Assembly: GCA_011037195.1 (NCBI GenBank)
Contig: JAAEAF010000638.1
Location: forward strand, 62,001 to 126,000
Length of the DNA stretch: 64,000 nt
Direction: 5' to 3'
Source of the DNA: Triatoma infestans
Lineage: Eukaryota > Arthropoda > Insecta > Hemiptera > Reduviidae
Shown here: in pieces, positions 1 through 12,500 of the stretch
Numbering within the stretch: the first letter of the stretch is position 1
How the letters are laid out: each line of letters starts with the position of its first letter
Program-made: the position numbers and the translations under genes
The notes under the pieces: model-generated
Seen by the model: only the letters and a program-made list of their open reading frames with translations
Told to the model about the DNA's origin: nothing
Database searches by the model: none

Positions 1-111
1 TTTCTGGTGCTGGTGCAAGGATCCACCTATGCAGCTGTCGCCAGGGTGCTGAATCTAAGGAGAGAGGATGTCGTGGATGAAGCTTGCTTTCCATCATATC
101 ACCCTTTCTAA
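1..111 (+). pseudogene. Open coding-like end fragment, unrecognised
   Basis: The frame starting at base 1 is open for 36 codons from the window edge and ends in TAA at 109-111. The base composition is less AT-rich than the following kilobases. The peptide (it includes STYAAVARVLNLRREDVV) looks like real protein rather than random AT-rich translation, but I do not recognise the family. It could be the last exon of a neighbouring gene or the tail of a transposon ORF; the sequence to the left is needed to decide. Confidence 0.3.
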
Positions 112-3100
112 TTTATTTGAATAGATCTATGCAGCCCGTTATCTGTATAAAGTCTTCCCTCTCTACTTCATTAATTTCGAAAGCGGCGTTTATGGCCTTT
201 TGGATAGTACTGACGCAATTTCGCCTTAATTACTAGATTCAACTAGGTCATTTCTAAATTGCTTACAAATCGCATAGGTCTTTCCACAAGCTGATACAAG
301 CATAAACTGAAAGTAAAAAGGGTACCTAATTAGTGTTTACTAAAGTACTGTTGAGGATTAAAAAAAAAAAATGCACAGGCTTTTTGTTTTACCCCAGTAG
401 AACAACGAAGATAAAAAATTATATATAATTTGAAATGCTAAATTCTAGTTATGGGCATCTGAAAAACTATATAAAATAAATCTTTTTATTTATTTATTGT
501 ATAAGCAAAATCTGTTAAGTCAAATAACAATAATTGCTATTGCTCACGATTATTAAATCCCAGTTCGCAGTGGCCTCAGATTTTCTTAAACCCTGTAAAC
601 ATAGTTAGGCATCCAAAATTCAACATTTTTGGCAGGAATCAAGGAAAAACGTTTTCCTAAAATTACAAGAAAAGTTATACAAACGATTTATATTGAATAA
701 ATTGTTAAGAGTTTCTAACTGTTAAAAAATGAAAGTGACGGAAAATTGATTGAAAAGTGGGCATTATTAACTGAATTTATTCCAAATATACGAGCATTTT
801 TTAGCCAATTTAATCGTTTTAAAACGCTTTAACGAAAAAATTTGGTTGAAAAGGATTAAATTTGATTAAAAAATATTTTAGAATACGTTTTTCAACCTCA
901 CTACCCAAACTCACTGTTCATACCTTCTTATTATGAGAAAACGTTCGCTTTTTACCAAATTGGTGGGTTCTCAAAATACTTTATAATAAATATCCTTTCA
1001 CCATCATCTTCAAGCAAGAGAGAATAGCAATAATAAATTAATATTCACTTACCTATTTATTGTAAAACGAATATTGTGAATAGGATTGAAAAAAGGGAAG
1101 AATATTAAACTAGTTCACAATATATCATATTTATTTTTTTAAAGATTTGTTGCGAATTTTTATTGTAGGGCATTTTGTGCTAAATGGGCATATTTTAAAG
1201 TGACTATTAAATTACTCAAAGAATTCACTCAAGTTTTATTAGCAACGGACCTAATTGTTTTTTCCATCAAAATAATGAAAATGATCAAATTAAAAAAGGA
1301 AATTTTCTATGAACATATTTATTGTTTTCTTGTAATAGAGGAAAAGTAACTAAACAACAAAGTTTATAGATCTTACAATCTAGCAATTTAGAAAACTTAA
1401 AACAGACTGCAAGGAAAGGCACATATCTCAAGTGTGTAAATGTGTAAATGTGAGAATGGCGTTTTAAAGTTTTTTGGATATAAATATTTTTAAATATATA
1501 TTTAAATCTAAATTGTTTAATTTTGTGGTAATCCATCCTTACTTTTAATATTTTGAAAAATAGATTCAGTAATACTGAATAATTAATACTGAATTGAAAA
1601 GATAATTTTATACTCTTAATAATCCCTTTGGAAATAGTAAATATTTGTATAAGATTACAACAATCGTATTTATTTTCATAATAATTAACATTATAGAAAA
1701 AAGTGGACATAACTGTTAATATTTTTTCTTTATTTTCTTATTTGAACCTTTGAAAAGATTTTTAAATATTTACCACCATCTTTTGTACTAATATCAAAGT
1801 TTATATGTGTTAAATTACAAAAGAATAACTAAAGAGATAATTAAAAAATTAAAAAAAAGAAAATACAACACTCATTGAGAAATAGAAAGTGTTAACAATT
1901 CCTATATCAGTCTGACTGAAAATACATAATGATATTCCATGTATCCATAATTCTTTTGTTCACAATTCAAAGAAACATGTGGATTTTTCAAAGAAATGTT
2001 TGTTACTTGAAAATTTTTAATCAAACAAAAATATAAAACAGTAAGTGTCCTACATACAATAAGAGCTGTAAGAATTATTTTTTATTTCTTTGTCACATTT
2101 ACCAAGTGTACTTATTTAAAAAAAAATTAAAAATTCAATTTGTTTTTTTTGTTTTGTTTAAGCAATAGCAGGCGGAAGAGCTTCGACGGTAGAGTTCCAA
2201 CTTCGATAAATACAAAGAAATGCTGATTCTATCTTTCTGGTCGAAATAAAAAAAAAGGAAAGAAATTATTTCAGCAATGTCCTAGATTAACTCACCGGGA
2301 AAGAATGACCTAAACATTCGATATGAAAGGTGACAGTTTAGAGGAATAAAATGAATGGACAAGATTCTTTGGAATTTTAAGGTTCTCCGGACTCCGATTT
2401 CTTTGGTTATAGGGATAACTCTGATTGATGATTATCCAAATAATTTTATATTGTAGAATTTAGAATGAGCTATATTGTCCTTTGCTTACTTATATTTTTA
2501 GTGCCATAGCATGGATTTATTTTTTGAAATTTCGTCATTGTAGAACAATTAAGTGTTTCAATTGAGACTAATTACAAGGGATTTGTGTATAATAAAGAGG
2601 GAAAGATCATTTTTGGAAAGTGAAGGCGACATACATGTTTTTATATTTCATTTGTTAAATGAATTCTCTAATTCTAGACTTTTTCTGTAACTCACAACCA
2701 CTCTACCAAACCAGTCGTCTTTATAGTCTCAAGTATAGTGACTCAGAATTATATGCAAAGATAAAGAGAAATTTTTGGGAATATTAGTGTTTCTACTATA
2801 AATAGAAGTGGGCAAAGGAGATAGATTATACCTGGCAGTATTACGGAATTACCTAGATCTCCAACATTAGGTAGTGAATACATAAGACATGTGTCTCTTC
2901 TTACTGAAATCGCCGTATTCTCTATTGAAAGCTTACTATCCGTCTAGGGAATCCACCCAAGGCTACAAATATATTCCACCAATGAGGAGAAGTGTGTGAC
3001 CTTGTGAACACTGCTCGAGTAGATTTATATTGCACACTTTATTTATAACGAATAACACATTTTATTAGTTTTTGGGGGGAGGCCATTTATATTGATTTAA

Positions 3101-4480
3101 TTCTATGGATATTCTTTCTAAATATATAAAATTCCAAACTGTTCACTTATTTGCCGAATTCTTAATTAAAATATTATTCATTTGTAATATTTCTTGGCCA
3201 TCTTATTATAAGTATTATATAATCCATTTTAATAAAAATAATTGCAAAATTATAATTTCCCCTTAAAAAAAAGAAGAGATTTATGAGATAGTATAACCAG
3301 GTCGACCTGCAACCTAGTTTAAAAAAATTAAATTGAGCTTTCCTTGGTAAATGTGGTATTTATTAATAAATTTCTTTCTTCACATTTCCATTTAGTAAAA
3401 TGACTTTACTTTGACTCTTGAAGAATTTATTGCTTCCATTATTTTTTTTTAATGTAATATATAAATATTAATGTTTACTTAGAATAAAAACATTTCATAA
3501 ACAAAGAGCCATTAATATGTAGAATCAGCTTGTATTATATAAATATTTATACTTGTATTTAGATTTTTTTCATTAGTAGTTTATTAAAATCTCAACTAAA
3601 TAATTGAATGAAATCAAAATAAAATATTACCAAACAAAATTTGACGTTATTATTATCGTTATTTTATTAATTATAAAAGATTTGTTTATAAATTAATTAA
3701 CTTTAAAAAAAGAATCAAGGAAAACTGTTTAAAAGATATGTTTGTGACAATCAGGAGAAAATGAATGACTAGAATTGTAAAGCTCCTTATAATTCTTTTT
3801 TTTTAAATAATACCTCTAATAGAACTTACCCTCTTAAAATTACTGTGAAGATAAATGATTTATTTTCAAAATAATTTATTTTTAATATTATTATTATTAT
3901 ATATATTTTATAAATACAATCATTTTATATATATATATATAAATATGCATTTTTTTAAAATTTATTTATTAAAACCCCCGTTCCCAAATAACAAACAAAA
4001 TGATTGCATATCATTATATATCGGACTTAGTCTCAATTTCAAGTGTACATACACGCATATATGAATTTATATGCACATTTGTGTAAATTTAATATTTACG
4101 CTGTGTAAAAAATAAATAAATAAAAAGGCATCAGGATGTAGGGGGAAAAAAAACGAAGTTCCAGTTCTAAGATTTTGTAAAAACTGTTTTAGCTCTATTA
4201 TTGAAAGATTTTTAAATACAAAAGAATGTGGCCCGAAACAACAGCAAAACTTTTTGAAAGAATACTTTCAAAATGTCTTCGAGAATTTTGTAATTTCTAC
4301 AGGGTGATGAGCATGAATTGCGTGAGGGCAAGAATTAATAATACGAATTTCCTTTGAAAACTCAATTTTTCTGAAAATTTGTCACGATTGTAATATAAAT
4401 TGCTCTAAGCAATAAGGAAAAAAAGACGAATTTAGATGGATTAAAAAACCAATGTTATATTAATTTTCGATGTTGCGGGC
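112..4480. other. AT-rich intergenic DNA, no gene seen
   Basis: Very AT-rich sequence with many A and T runs and short AT repeats, for example around 3925-3945. Reading frames here are short and of low-complexity composition. I see no conserved protein motif, tRNA or recognisable transposon. Confidence 0.6.
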
Positions 4481-4481
4481 A

Positions 4482-5014
4482 AGTAGAATAAAAAATTATT
4501 CCAATTTGTTCTTGCCGACGTTTGCGTACCAATATTTATTTCCATTTTTAAGGCTATTTTAGGGCATAAATTAGGGTTTAAGACAATAGATTTAGTATTG
4601 TGAATGTTTAATATACAATTGAGACCATTATTAAATTATTATTTTTGAATTACCTGAAAAATGGCGAATATAATTCCAAATATCGACTAATATTTGGAAT
4701 AACTACTTACTATTACTTATATTGCCCCAAAAAAACATCAAAATGTATTATTACAATTATTATTTTTGTCCAATTACCCCTATTAATAAAAGTAATCGCA
4801 AGAAATTCATACAGAATATGCTTAAGACATTATCTGCAATTATGGTACTTCATTTTCAAAGTAATTAAAAAACAATAATTTTAATGCTATTGTAGGGATA
4901 CTATTCTCAATTGTAAATTAAATCTTCACACTACTAATCTATTATATAGCCCTACAGATGGAAATAAATAGTTCCGAAACGTCGCCAAGAAATTGGAATA
5001 ATTTTTTATTCTAT
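4482..5014. repeat. Diverged inverted-repeat pair, Penelope/hammerhead-like
   Basis: The segments 4482-4550 and 4958-5014 are inverted relatives of each other. Read in one direction both carry GGAAATAAATA, then AACGTCG, then AAGAA, then AATTGGAATAATTTTTTATTCTA. The plus-strand copy has GTTCCGAAACGTCG, resembling the 3' half of a hammerhead core, but its CTGANGA half is degraded. The layout fits a decayed element with inverted ends about 0.4 kb apart, or two independent fragments. Confidence 0.4.
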
Positions 5015-5039
5015 CTGGAGCAACATCCAAAAATAGTAC

Positions 5040-7939
5040 AGCATCTGACGTATATCAGTACACAACCTGCCCACGCCCCCCAAAGAACACAACACTAAGT
5101 CACATTTTTAATATTTTGTAGGTGAGCAGCAAATCAAACATATTGTTGGCTCTATTTTCTTAATGCTGAGTGCTGTTATAACAATGGTTTTCCCTGGTAT
5201 TATTTGAAATTGGACATAAAGCTGTTTTACCACTGTAAAAAAAAAAGGGCAAAAAGTTACGATAGGAACATTCGAAAAGTGAATTTTGATAGAAATGGAC
5301 GTTGGTGTTAGTTCAGTTACTTTGAGGTACTGATATATATATATATATATATAGGTCGATATAACCAACTAACCATTAAAATGCAATGTAATTTATCTTG
5401 TGGTTGGTTCCGCAGAGCTGGAAAGCATCAGAGATATTTTCAATGATAGTCTACTTCTTTTTGTGGTCATCGCCCAGTTTCAGGGTTCGCTCATCATCAC
5501 GATATTTTTGTCATAACAGTATGAACTTGAGTGAATCAACTAAATTTGCTCTGTGCAAATCTATGTTATAACAATGTTTTGCAAAAACATCTTGATAATG
5601 GGCGAACACCCGAAACCGATCGATGACCCTAAAAAGAAGCAGGCTATCACGGAAAATATCTCTGGTAATTTTATCTTCTTTTACATGGAAGACTGTTCCT
5701 GCACTGTTTTAATTTTGGGAGCCACCTTCTCTTGGAGGGGAGGGTCTGAGCCGGGATTGGCTACCCCGGCACCTGTGCGAATGGGAGAATGATTGTTGTG
5801 TAAATAATTTTAACTTAGTTTTAAGAAAAAGGGGTGCGACGAATATAGAGTACTCCACCCCATATTATTTTAGGCGTGAAATGATTGTGGTTAGAATGAA
5901 TGTATTTATTGGAATGCGAGTATTTATTGGTATGGATGTTTTATTGGTTTGAATCGGTAATCTAGTTGTAAGTAGAAAAGTTGAAAATGTAAGAAATATG
6001 AAGGATCTAAAGATAGTGTGAAGGATGTTAATAGGACTGAGTCTAGATGGTCTGACAGATTTGACTATGTTGGATGTTAATCTATTTTGCCCAAAATGGG
6101 TTAGAGAATATATATATATATACAACGCATGGCAGAAATAGCTCAAAAGCTAATGGAAAAAAAAATACATGGAAGACTGGAAAATCCATGAGATGTTATG
6201 ATAGCTTTCTTTCTTATCTGCTGCCTTACAATAAATACAATGAAGACTTTGTTTCGTATTATTTTTGTTATTTTAATAACGTTTAAATAATCTGAAGACT
6301 AAATTATTTTTATGTATGTAACTGATATTTATAGTAAATAATTAGGCCCTATAATTGTTTGACTTTGAAACATATGAAAAAAAAATTAGATCATCAAGAT
6401 TATAGCGCAATATCTACAATCAAAAAAGAAAAATCTTAGAATTCCGTTTGTTTTAACCTCCCCCCTCCCACCATAGCTATAATTAACTGATAACTATGAA
6501 ACACATAATTTTATAAATCCTCTAATCTGTCAACTACAATCTGTCTAGGATTTTTTTTAGATTAAAATAAAAAGAATATATATATTTCAAAAATTTGAAA
6601 TATATAAATATATCTTTATATATGAATCTCTTAACAGAGCTAAAAAACAGTTTTTTTTTTATTTTATTTATTTATTTATTTATTTTTTTTAAGGCTAAGC
6701 ACTCTTCAAAAAATTTACATAAGAAAATTTGGAAATGTACTAAAAATTAACATCTTTATTCAATTTACTGACTGTACACAATAATTTTAAAACTAGCTAT
6801 ACACAATATACTTACTTACTAAATGTAAATTTGTAAAGAAATATACTTTGTATTTTATATTTATAATTTAAATATTTTAAATCAAATCAAAATCTTCATT
6901 GAAACATTAAATTTTAAATATACGTAGTTTCTTCTTTTTTTTTTTTTTAATTAAGCGTTGAATATATTTTAGAATACGTAAAAATAGTATTTTATTTATA
7001 TATATATTATATTTAATTTGATTTTTTTTTATTAATTAATGATTAATTTAAAAATATATTAAATATTTTTTTTTTTAACGTGTTTTATCTTTTATTATTA
7101 TTTATTAAATCCTAGTCACATTCGATCGATCACATGGTTACAGTTGAAAAGTGGGTAACTCTTAATTTAATACATAATGTTTTAGGGAGGTAAATGTTGA
7201 AGAAGTTTATAAAAAAAGAAAAAAGAAATAAGTATAACAATTAAAAAAATATAAATAAAACTCTAGATATGTATAATTTGTCTATGACAATAGTTTCAAT
7301 CATTGTTTTTATTTAAAAAAAAGGGATGAATAGTGAATTAGATTTCTGACCGTAGTGTTTTGTAAATAAACGCACAAATGTTTATGATGAAAAAGGTGAG
7401 TAACTTGGATCGTTCAATTATACAGTGTAATGATTTGGAAAATTTTTGGAAACGGTTTCAACATTTATTAATGTAAATTAGTTCAAAGGTGGCCATTAAA
7501 GTCGTATGCATTTTGATCGACCCATATCAATAGTTCACTTCTTGACAATATAATTTTAAGATTAATATCTAGGGCTGCACTTTAAAAAAAAAAAAATAAA
7601 TGAAATTCAATGTATAAGAAGGATGCATTCAGTATGACAATGCCTTTATAATAAATAATTCATTAAATTGGAATAGTGGAAATAATAGTGAGAGTAGGAA
7701 TAGCAAATTATTGCACTTCTATATTATTACAAGCTCTCTACTACATTCGACTTCAAGACTCCCACAACTATCTCTTACTGCATTTCAGTAAACAACTGTT
7801 TTTTTCCAATCTTGGAATTTTCACAATTATAGTCCTCGATATTATCCGGAACTATGCAAACACGTAATACTACTCAAGTGGAAAACCGCAGCTCTCTCTC
7901 TTAAAAACCCCTTAAAATCTATTTTTCTAGAACAATATT
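5040..7939. other. Intergenic, low-complexity rich, no gene supported
   Basis: Holds a (TA)n run near 5332-5353, a TATA run near 6108-6122 and a (TTTA)n tract near 6661-6690. A slightly GC-richer patch lies at 5580-5800. The reading frames give no recognisable protein. Confidence 0.5.
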
Positions 7940-8190
7940 TCAAATTAAAAACTTAAAAAACCAAAAACAGTCCAACAATAGAATACTAACTTTAAAGAAA
8001 AACGTGAACAAGTAAAAATGAAAAACTAAGAAAAAACATTCATTATAGTTACACTTCCGGGGTGATGGATTATGACCGGAAGCCTTCATGTGGGATCCAC
8101 TTTTCTTGTTGATAAATGGGAATAACACATTTGAATTTCCTGCGATTTTTCGTTTTTGAATAATGCTGTTTACATACATATCTAACGCCC
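7940..8190 (+). repeat. Fragment of the hairpin-ended modular repeat family
   Basis: Contains the module signature: an inverted CCGGAAG-type motif, then GCGATTTTTCGTTTTTGA, then ATGCTGTTTACATACATAT. This matches the 3' portion of the better-preserved copies at 61281-61950. It lacks the terminal hairpin. It is the copy nearest the left edge and shows that the family also occurs outside the Cbl gene. Confidence 0.6.
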
Positions 8191-9329
8191 CCCCCCCGAA
8201 ATAGAAAACTAATCTAAAATCTAATTCGATCGCAATACTTTCTCTTACAGAAATAAAAAAAATTGTAAATTTGGGTTTAAGATTAAGGCGAAAAAAAACA
8301 AAAGAATAAACAAAAAGTGCGAAATAAAATTAATAAAAATATGGCTCCATCTTATTATCAATTTTGATCATTTCCAAAAATATAGTACAAATTTATTGTG
8401 AAAATTCGATGGTATTTAAAAATAACAAGGAAAAGTACTGATTGAAATTAAGCACGAAGAATAGAATTTAAAAAGGAAATGTATTATGGTATAATTATAT
8501 GATAATACTATTGATTGTATAAGCAAGAGACAAACTCCTTGGTATAAAGATGCATCCTTTAAAAGCAATAAATACATACATACAATGGGAAATAGAGTGA
8601 ACGAAAAAACTAATCCATTAATAGAAAAAATAATTTAAAAAATGAAAAAAATATTGGCATAAAATATTTTTCTATTGATGAAACTTCTGTTTATTATCCA
8701 ACGACCAAAATGAAGATTTTGGGTAAGGTTGATCCGCTACAGCACCTTGACTTTTAAGTTCTGACAGGCCATCCCAATGGATTTGATTGAATTCAGTTCT
8801 AAACGTGTTGTAATAAAAATCACTCTAGATTCGAGCCAATCTCATCCAGAACAATTTATTTTAGCCTATTCTTTAATATTTCAAGGAATTCAGCCCGAAC
8901 GCAAGTTTTTAGCACTCACTGTTAATCTCCTTATGTTCTGTAACTTATGTAAACAATTCGATCCAAAAAAACTCGCCATGTTCATCACATATCAAGATTG
9001 ATTTATAAATATCTATTAGATGTGATAGTGAAAATAATTGAGACAAAAAAATATATTCGAAATCCTCGCACACAATGTTTACTAATCCCTTGTATCATTT
9101 ATCACTGGAGGATAAATTTATTTCTTTATATTCTTAGTTTTACAATTAGTATTAAAAATTTTGTAATAAATTCTTTTTTTTTCTTTTTAATTCCCCTCTT
9201 TTTATATTATTATTATTATTGTTGTTGTTATTACTTTTTAAATAAAACTTAAATTCAAAATTCCTTAATTTTGTTCATTACTTTTTTGAATCAGAAAAAT
9301 ATAATTATATATTCATATATTTTTAATAA
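8191..9329. other. Intergenic DNA downstream of Cbl
   Basis: AT-rich, with T-rich stretches around 9170-9240. A plus-strand frame at 8777-9001 is open but matches nothing I know. Part may belong to the Cbl 3' untranslated region if a more distal polyadenylation site is used. Confidence 0.4.
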
Positions 9330-9339
9330 TTTATTTATT
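9330..9339 (-). terminator. Cbl: Candidate polyadenylation signals for Cbl
   Basis: On the minus strand two overlapping AATAAA hexamers occur about 135 bases after the Cbl stop codon. AATAAA is expected often in such AT-rich DNA, so the position is the main argument. Confidence 0.35.
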
Positions 9340-9470
9340 TTTTAAATTTAAAATATATATACATTACTTATAATATAAAGACATTCATTATAAAGTCAGT
9401 CGAAACGGGTGCAAGAAAAGTTAAAATTAAATTATATATAACATAACAAAAAAATGATTGTTTGGTCGCT

Positions 9471-9574
9471 TTATGTTGTTTGTTTTGTGGCGAATTCGTG
9501 GAGGATATCCCAGGCCATGGCTACATCGTTTCTAGTTATGCCCAGCGCTCGAATTACAGCTTCTTGTGCATAAC
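9471..9574 (-). CDS. Cbl: Cbl last exon: rest of UBA domain and stop
   Basis: 104 bases, acceptor TTAACACAG. It completes the Gly, then reads [18 protein letters not shown] to ATKQTT and TAA at 9471-9473. With the previous exon it forms a complete three-helix UBA domain of the Cbl type. In this family the UBA mediates ubiquitin binding or dimerisation. No frameshift. Confidence 0.93.
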
Positions 9575-12500
9575 CTGTGTTAATACAATAAAACCCAATA
9601 GAAATTTTATCTGTAATTTTTAAAAATGTGACTAGTTCACGTTTATTTTAAGATAATCAATGAACTTGTGTTGTATAGGGCTCATTTAGATCCCCTTTTA
9701 AAACAAATAAAAAAATCACTTTGCCTATATATTTACCTTCGGAAGTAAGTTTTGCAATATGATCCATATTCAAATTTTCATATGGTGATGACTGTAGCAT
9801 ATTAGTACCAGGAGGTATAGGTTCTGGGGATGCCCTCACCTGAGAATGATTACTGGCTGTTGAAGTGGTTGATTCTACAGAGGATCCTCTTGAAGGTGGT
9901 GCCATCCTACCGCTATTTCCTTCTACATTTAATCTTAAACTAAACAAAATTATAAAATAGAACATTTTAATAACATTAATTTCTTGAAACTCTGATGTTC
10001 AAACACTGATAACAGATATTTGAACAAAAACAAAAGCCTTCGGAAACATCCAAGTTTTCATTTTAATTACTATCGTTTAATTTGATCACGAAATTTGATG
10101 TAACATTATCTATTAAAGAGCGGTCAATGAGAAATTAGTCTATTATAATTGTTATACGTTAGATCGTAAAAGAACTGAGATTTATCAAACCTATTTTTAA
10201 AAATATCTCCTAAAGTGAAATAAAAATTCATAACTAATCCAAAAAAGAAATTATTGATCCAAAATAATTTATTAAGACGTTGCTGTGATACAGTACTATC
10301 TAAATAGTAAATTGTGTTAATAATTGACGCCGCTCTCTCTATTGAAAAACTTGATATTCTAAATAACATAATATTTAGTTAAAGACAGCTTACGAGTAAT
10401 TAATACTGTAATTCTAACTGAAAATTTTTACCCTGAAGAAGGCAATAAATTTGCCGAAACGTCGGTAGAAATTTAAAAAGAGTTCTTTTGTATGACCGAA
10501 CTTCAACATCTAATTTAGAACAATAATATTTAGTACCATTAAGTGTACTTGATAGTTCTCCTTAAAGAGATAGTAATCAAAGTCTCTTGGTAGATGTTAA
10601 CATTCATTTGCTTAATGTCTGATTTTAGAATACTACTATTAAATGTTTGATCATTTGCCGACTTGCTTGATTATTGCAAAAGCTACCGATGTGATTATTG
10701 CGGGGATTAGTAACACACTTCGAATTGCCATGTATCATATACGAATCACACAGTTGGATTGTTGTTCTAAGCAGTTCAAAAGTTATTTACTTCAGGCAAT
10801 GCTCTTCACTTTTCAGTTTTAGGGTTGAAATAAATAATTGTGTTAGGATTTTTTTATACGGTGACTAAATTCTAAAACTTCTGCAATATTAATAGCAAAA
10901 ACGTAAAAAGACATTTGTGTCTTAAATTTACAATGCAAGACCTAATAATAAAGTGGAATGAGATTTTTACCTAGGATCTGGTAATGGTGATTTAACCAGG
11001 TGTGATATAGTAGAAACAGTTGGTAATTCAACATTCGGTGTTGCACAATACACTGGCTTAACCATTGTTATATTTCCTGAAAAATTCGACAATTAATTTA
11101 AAAAAAAGAAACATAACTTTGTTAAGTAAATATTTAAAGAATTTTCTTTGTTTACCGGGAATAATGATGGTATTTTCGTAGCTGGGCTCTTCAGTAATAT
11201 TAGCTAATTCTGCATAATGAACCTGAGGAGAGGATGTTGACGAGGTTTGTGGTTGAGCAGCAATATCATTAGCACTAGTGGTGAGACCACTAGAACTGAC
11301 TCCGGCAGTTCCACCACCTTCGGCTGTGGCAAGTTGTTGTTGAAAAGAAGTGATCGGCGGTGGAGCTGTAGTTACAGAAGTCGTAGCAGTTGTTGAAGTT
11401 GGTGGAGGAAATTGTGGAGTTGTATGGGACTTGGCTGGTAATGATACAGCTGCTGAACTTGCCAAAGATGGGCATGACTGTACTCTACCTTCCATACTCA
11501 TACGACCTTCAGATAAATTATACCTTCCATCTGTAATCATCGTTCATAAAGAGTGATCAGCCGCAATATTTCGATTTAGATTAACTTGACAGCAAGAAGA
11601 TTTTATTCTGGAATAATCCAAGTTTATTTTACATACAACAAACCATACTTGTGTTGACTTTTTTTTAATTAAAGCTCTATATTCGTAGATAAATAGTAAT
11701 AGTTCAATGTGTAGAAAGTTTAAGTAAAACAGGGCCAACTGTGTACAGTTCACCTTTATTTCACATGTATAATCAATTGACCTTAACTTTCACCACTGAC
11801 GAAAACATCCACCAACCCGCATGAAAGATATTTTAAGTAATTATTTTCCACAAAGTTGATAAGAATACAGTTACTTCAAATCAACAATCTTAATTCTTTC
11901 TAAAATGTTTATTCCAACCATCATTGATTCTAATATTTTTAACTAAAAGACAATGAAGTTTCAGTTACTTCGCTTTATCTGACGATTTCACGGAAACACT
12001 AACAAAATCAGCGCTGGCAGAGAGAACATTTTTCAAATATAATTTTTTGACTCTATAAACTTGAAATGCACAAATAACTTATTAAAACCGATGTATCGAC
12101 AAAATTTCCTTCTATGGGAAAAATGTAATACTGTTCTCTATATTGATCTAATGATTTTCCAAAGGTTGTAACCCAAGACACTTCATTGTCCATCCAGAAC
12201 TATTTCTATTTTTCTCGCCAAAATTTGGCGGCATTTCTTGATTGCATATTATCACATACAAATTTGAACAAAAATCTAATATAAAGTTTACCTTCAATCT
12301 GAGAATTGGCTGGAGGTGGTGGCGGCGGAGCGTCTTCCTTCGGAACAGTTAATGGTTGATTAGAGGAACTACCACCAAGAAGTGTAGGCGATGACCGTCT
12401 AGGAGGAACTGGTGGTGCTTGATGAGGTAATATTCTTCGGGTTAACAGCGGTGATCCTCTAGGTGAGATCAATGGACTTCGACCACCCTAAAAAATTTAC

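Noticed and set aside
11542..11560. Upstream ATG of the frame at 11540 as a Cbl start codon
   Set aside because: An AG acceptor at 11531 joins in phase to the exon at 12292, and RING and TKB exons lie upstream.
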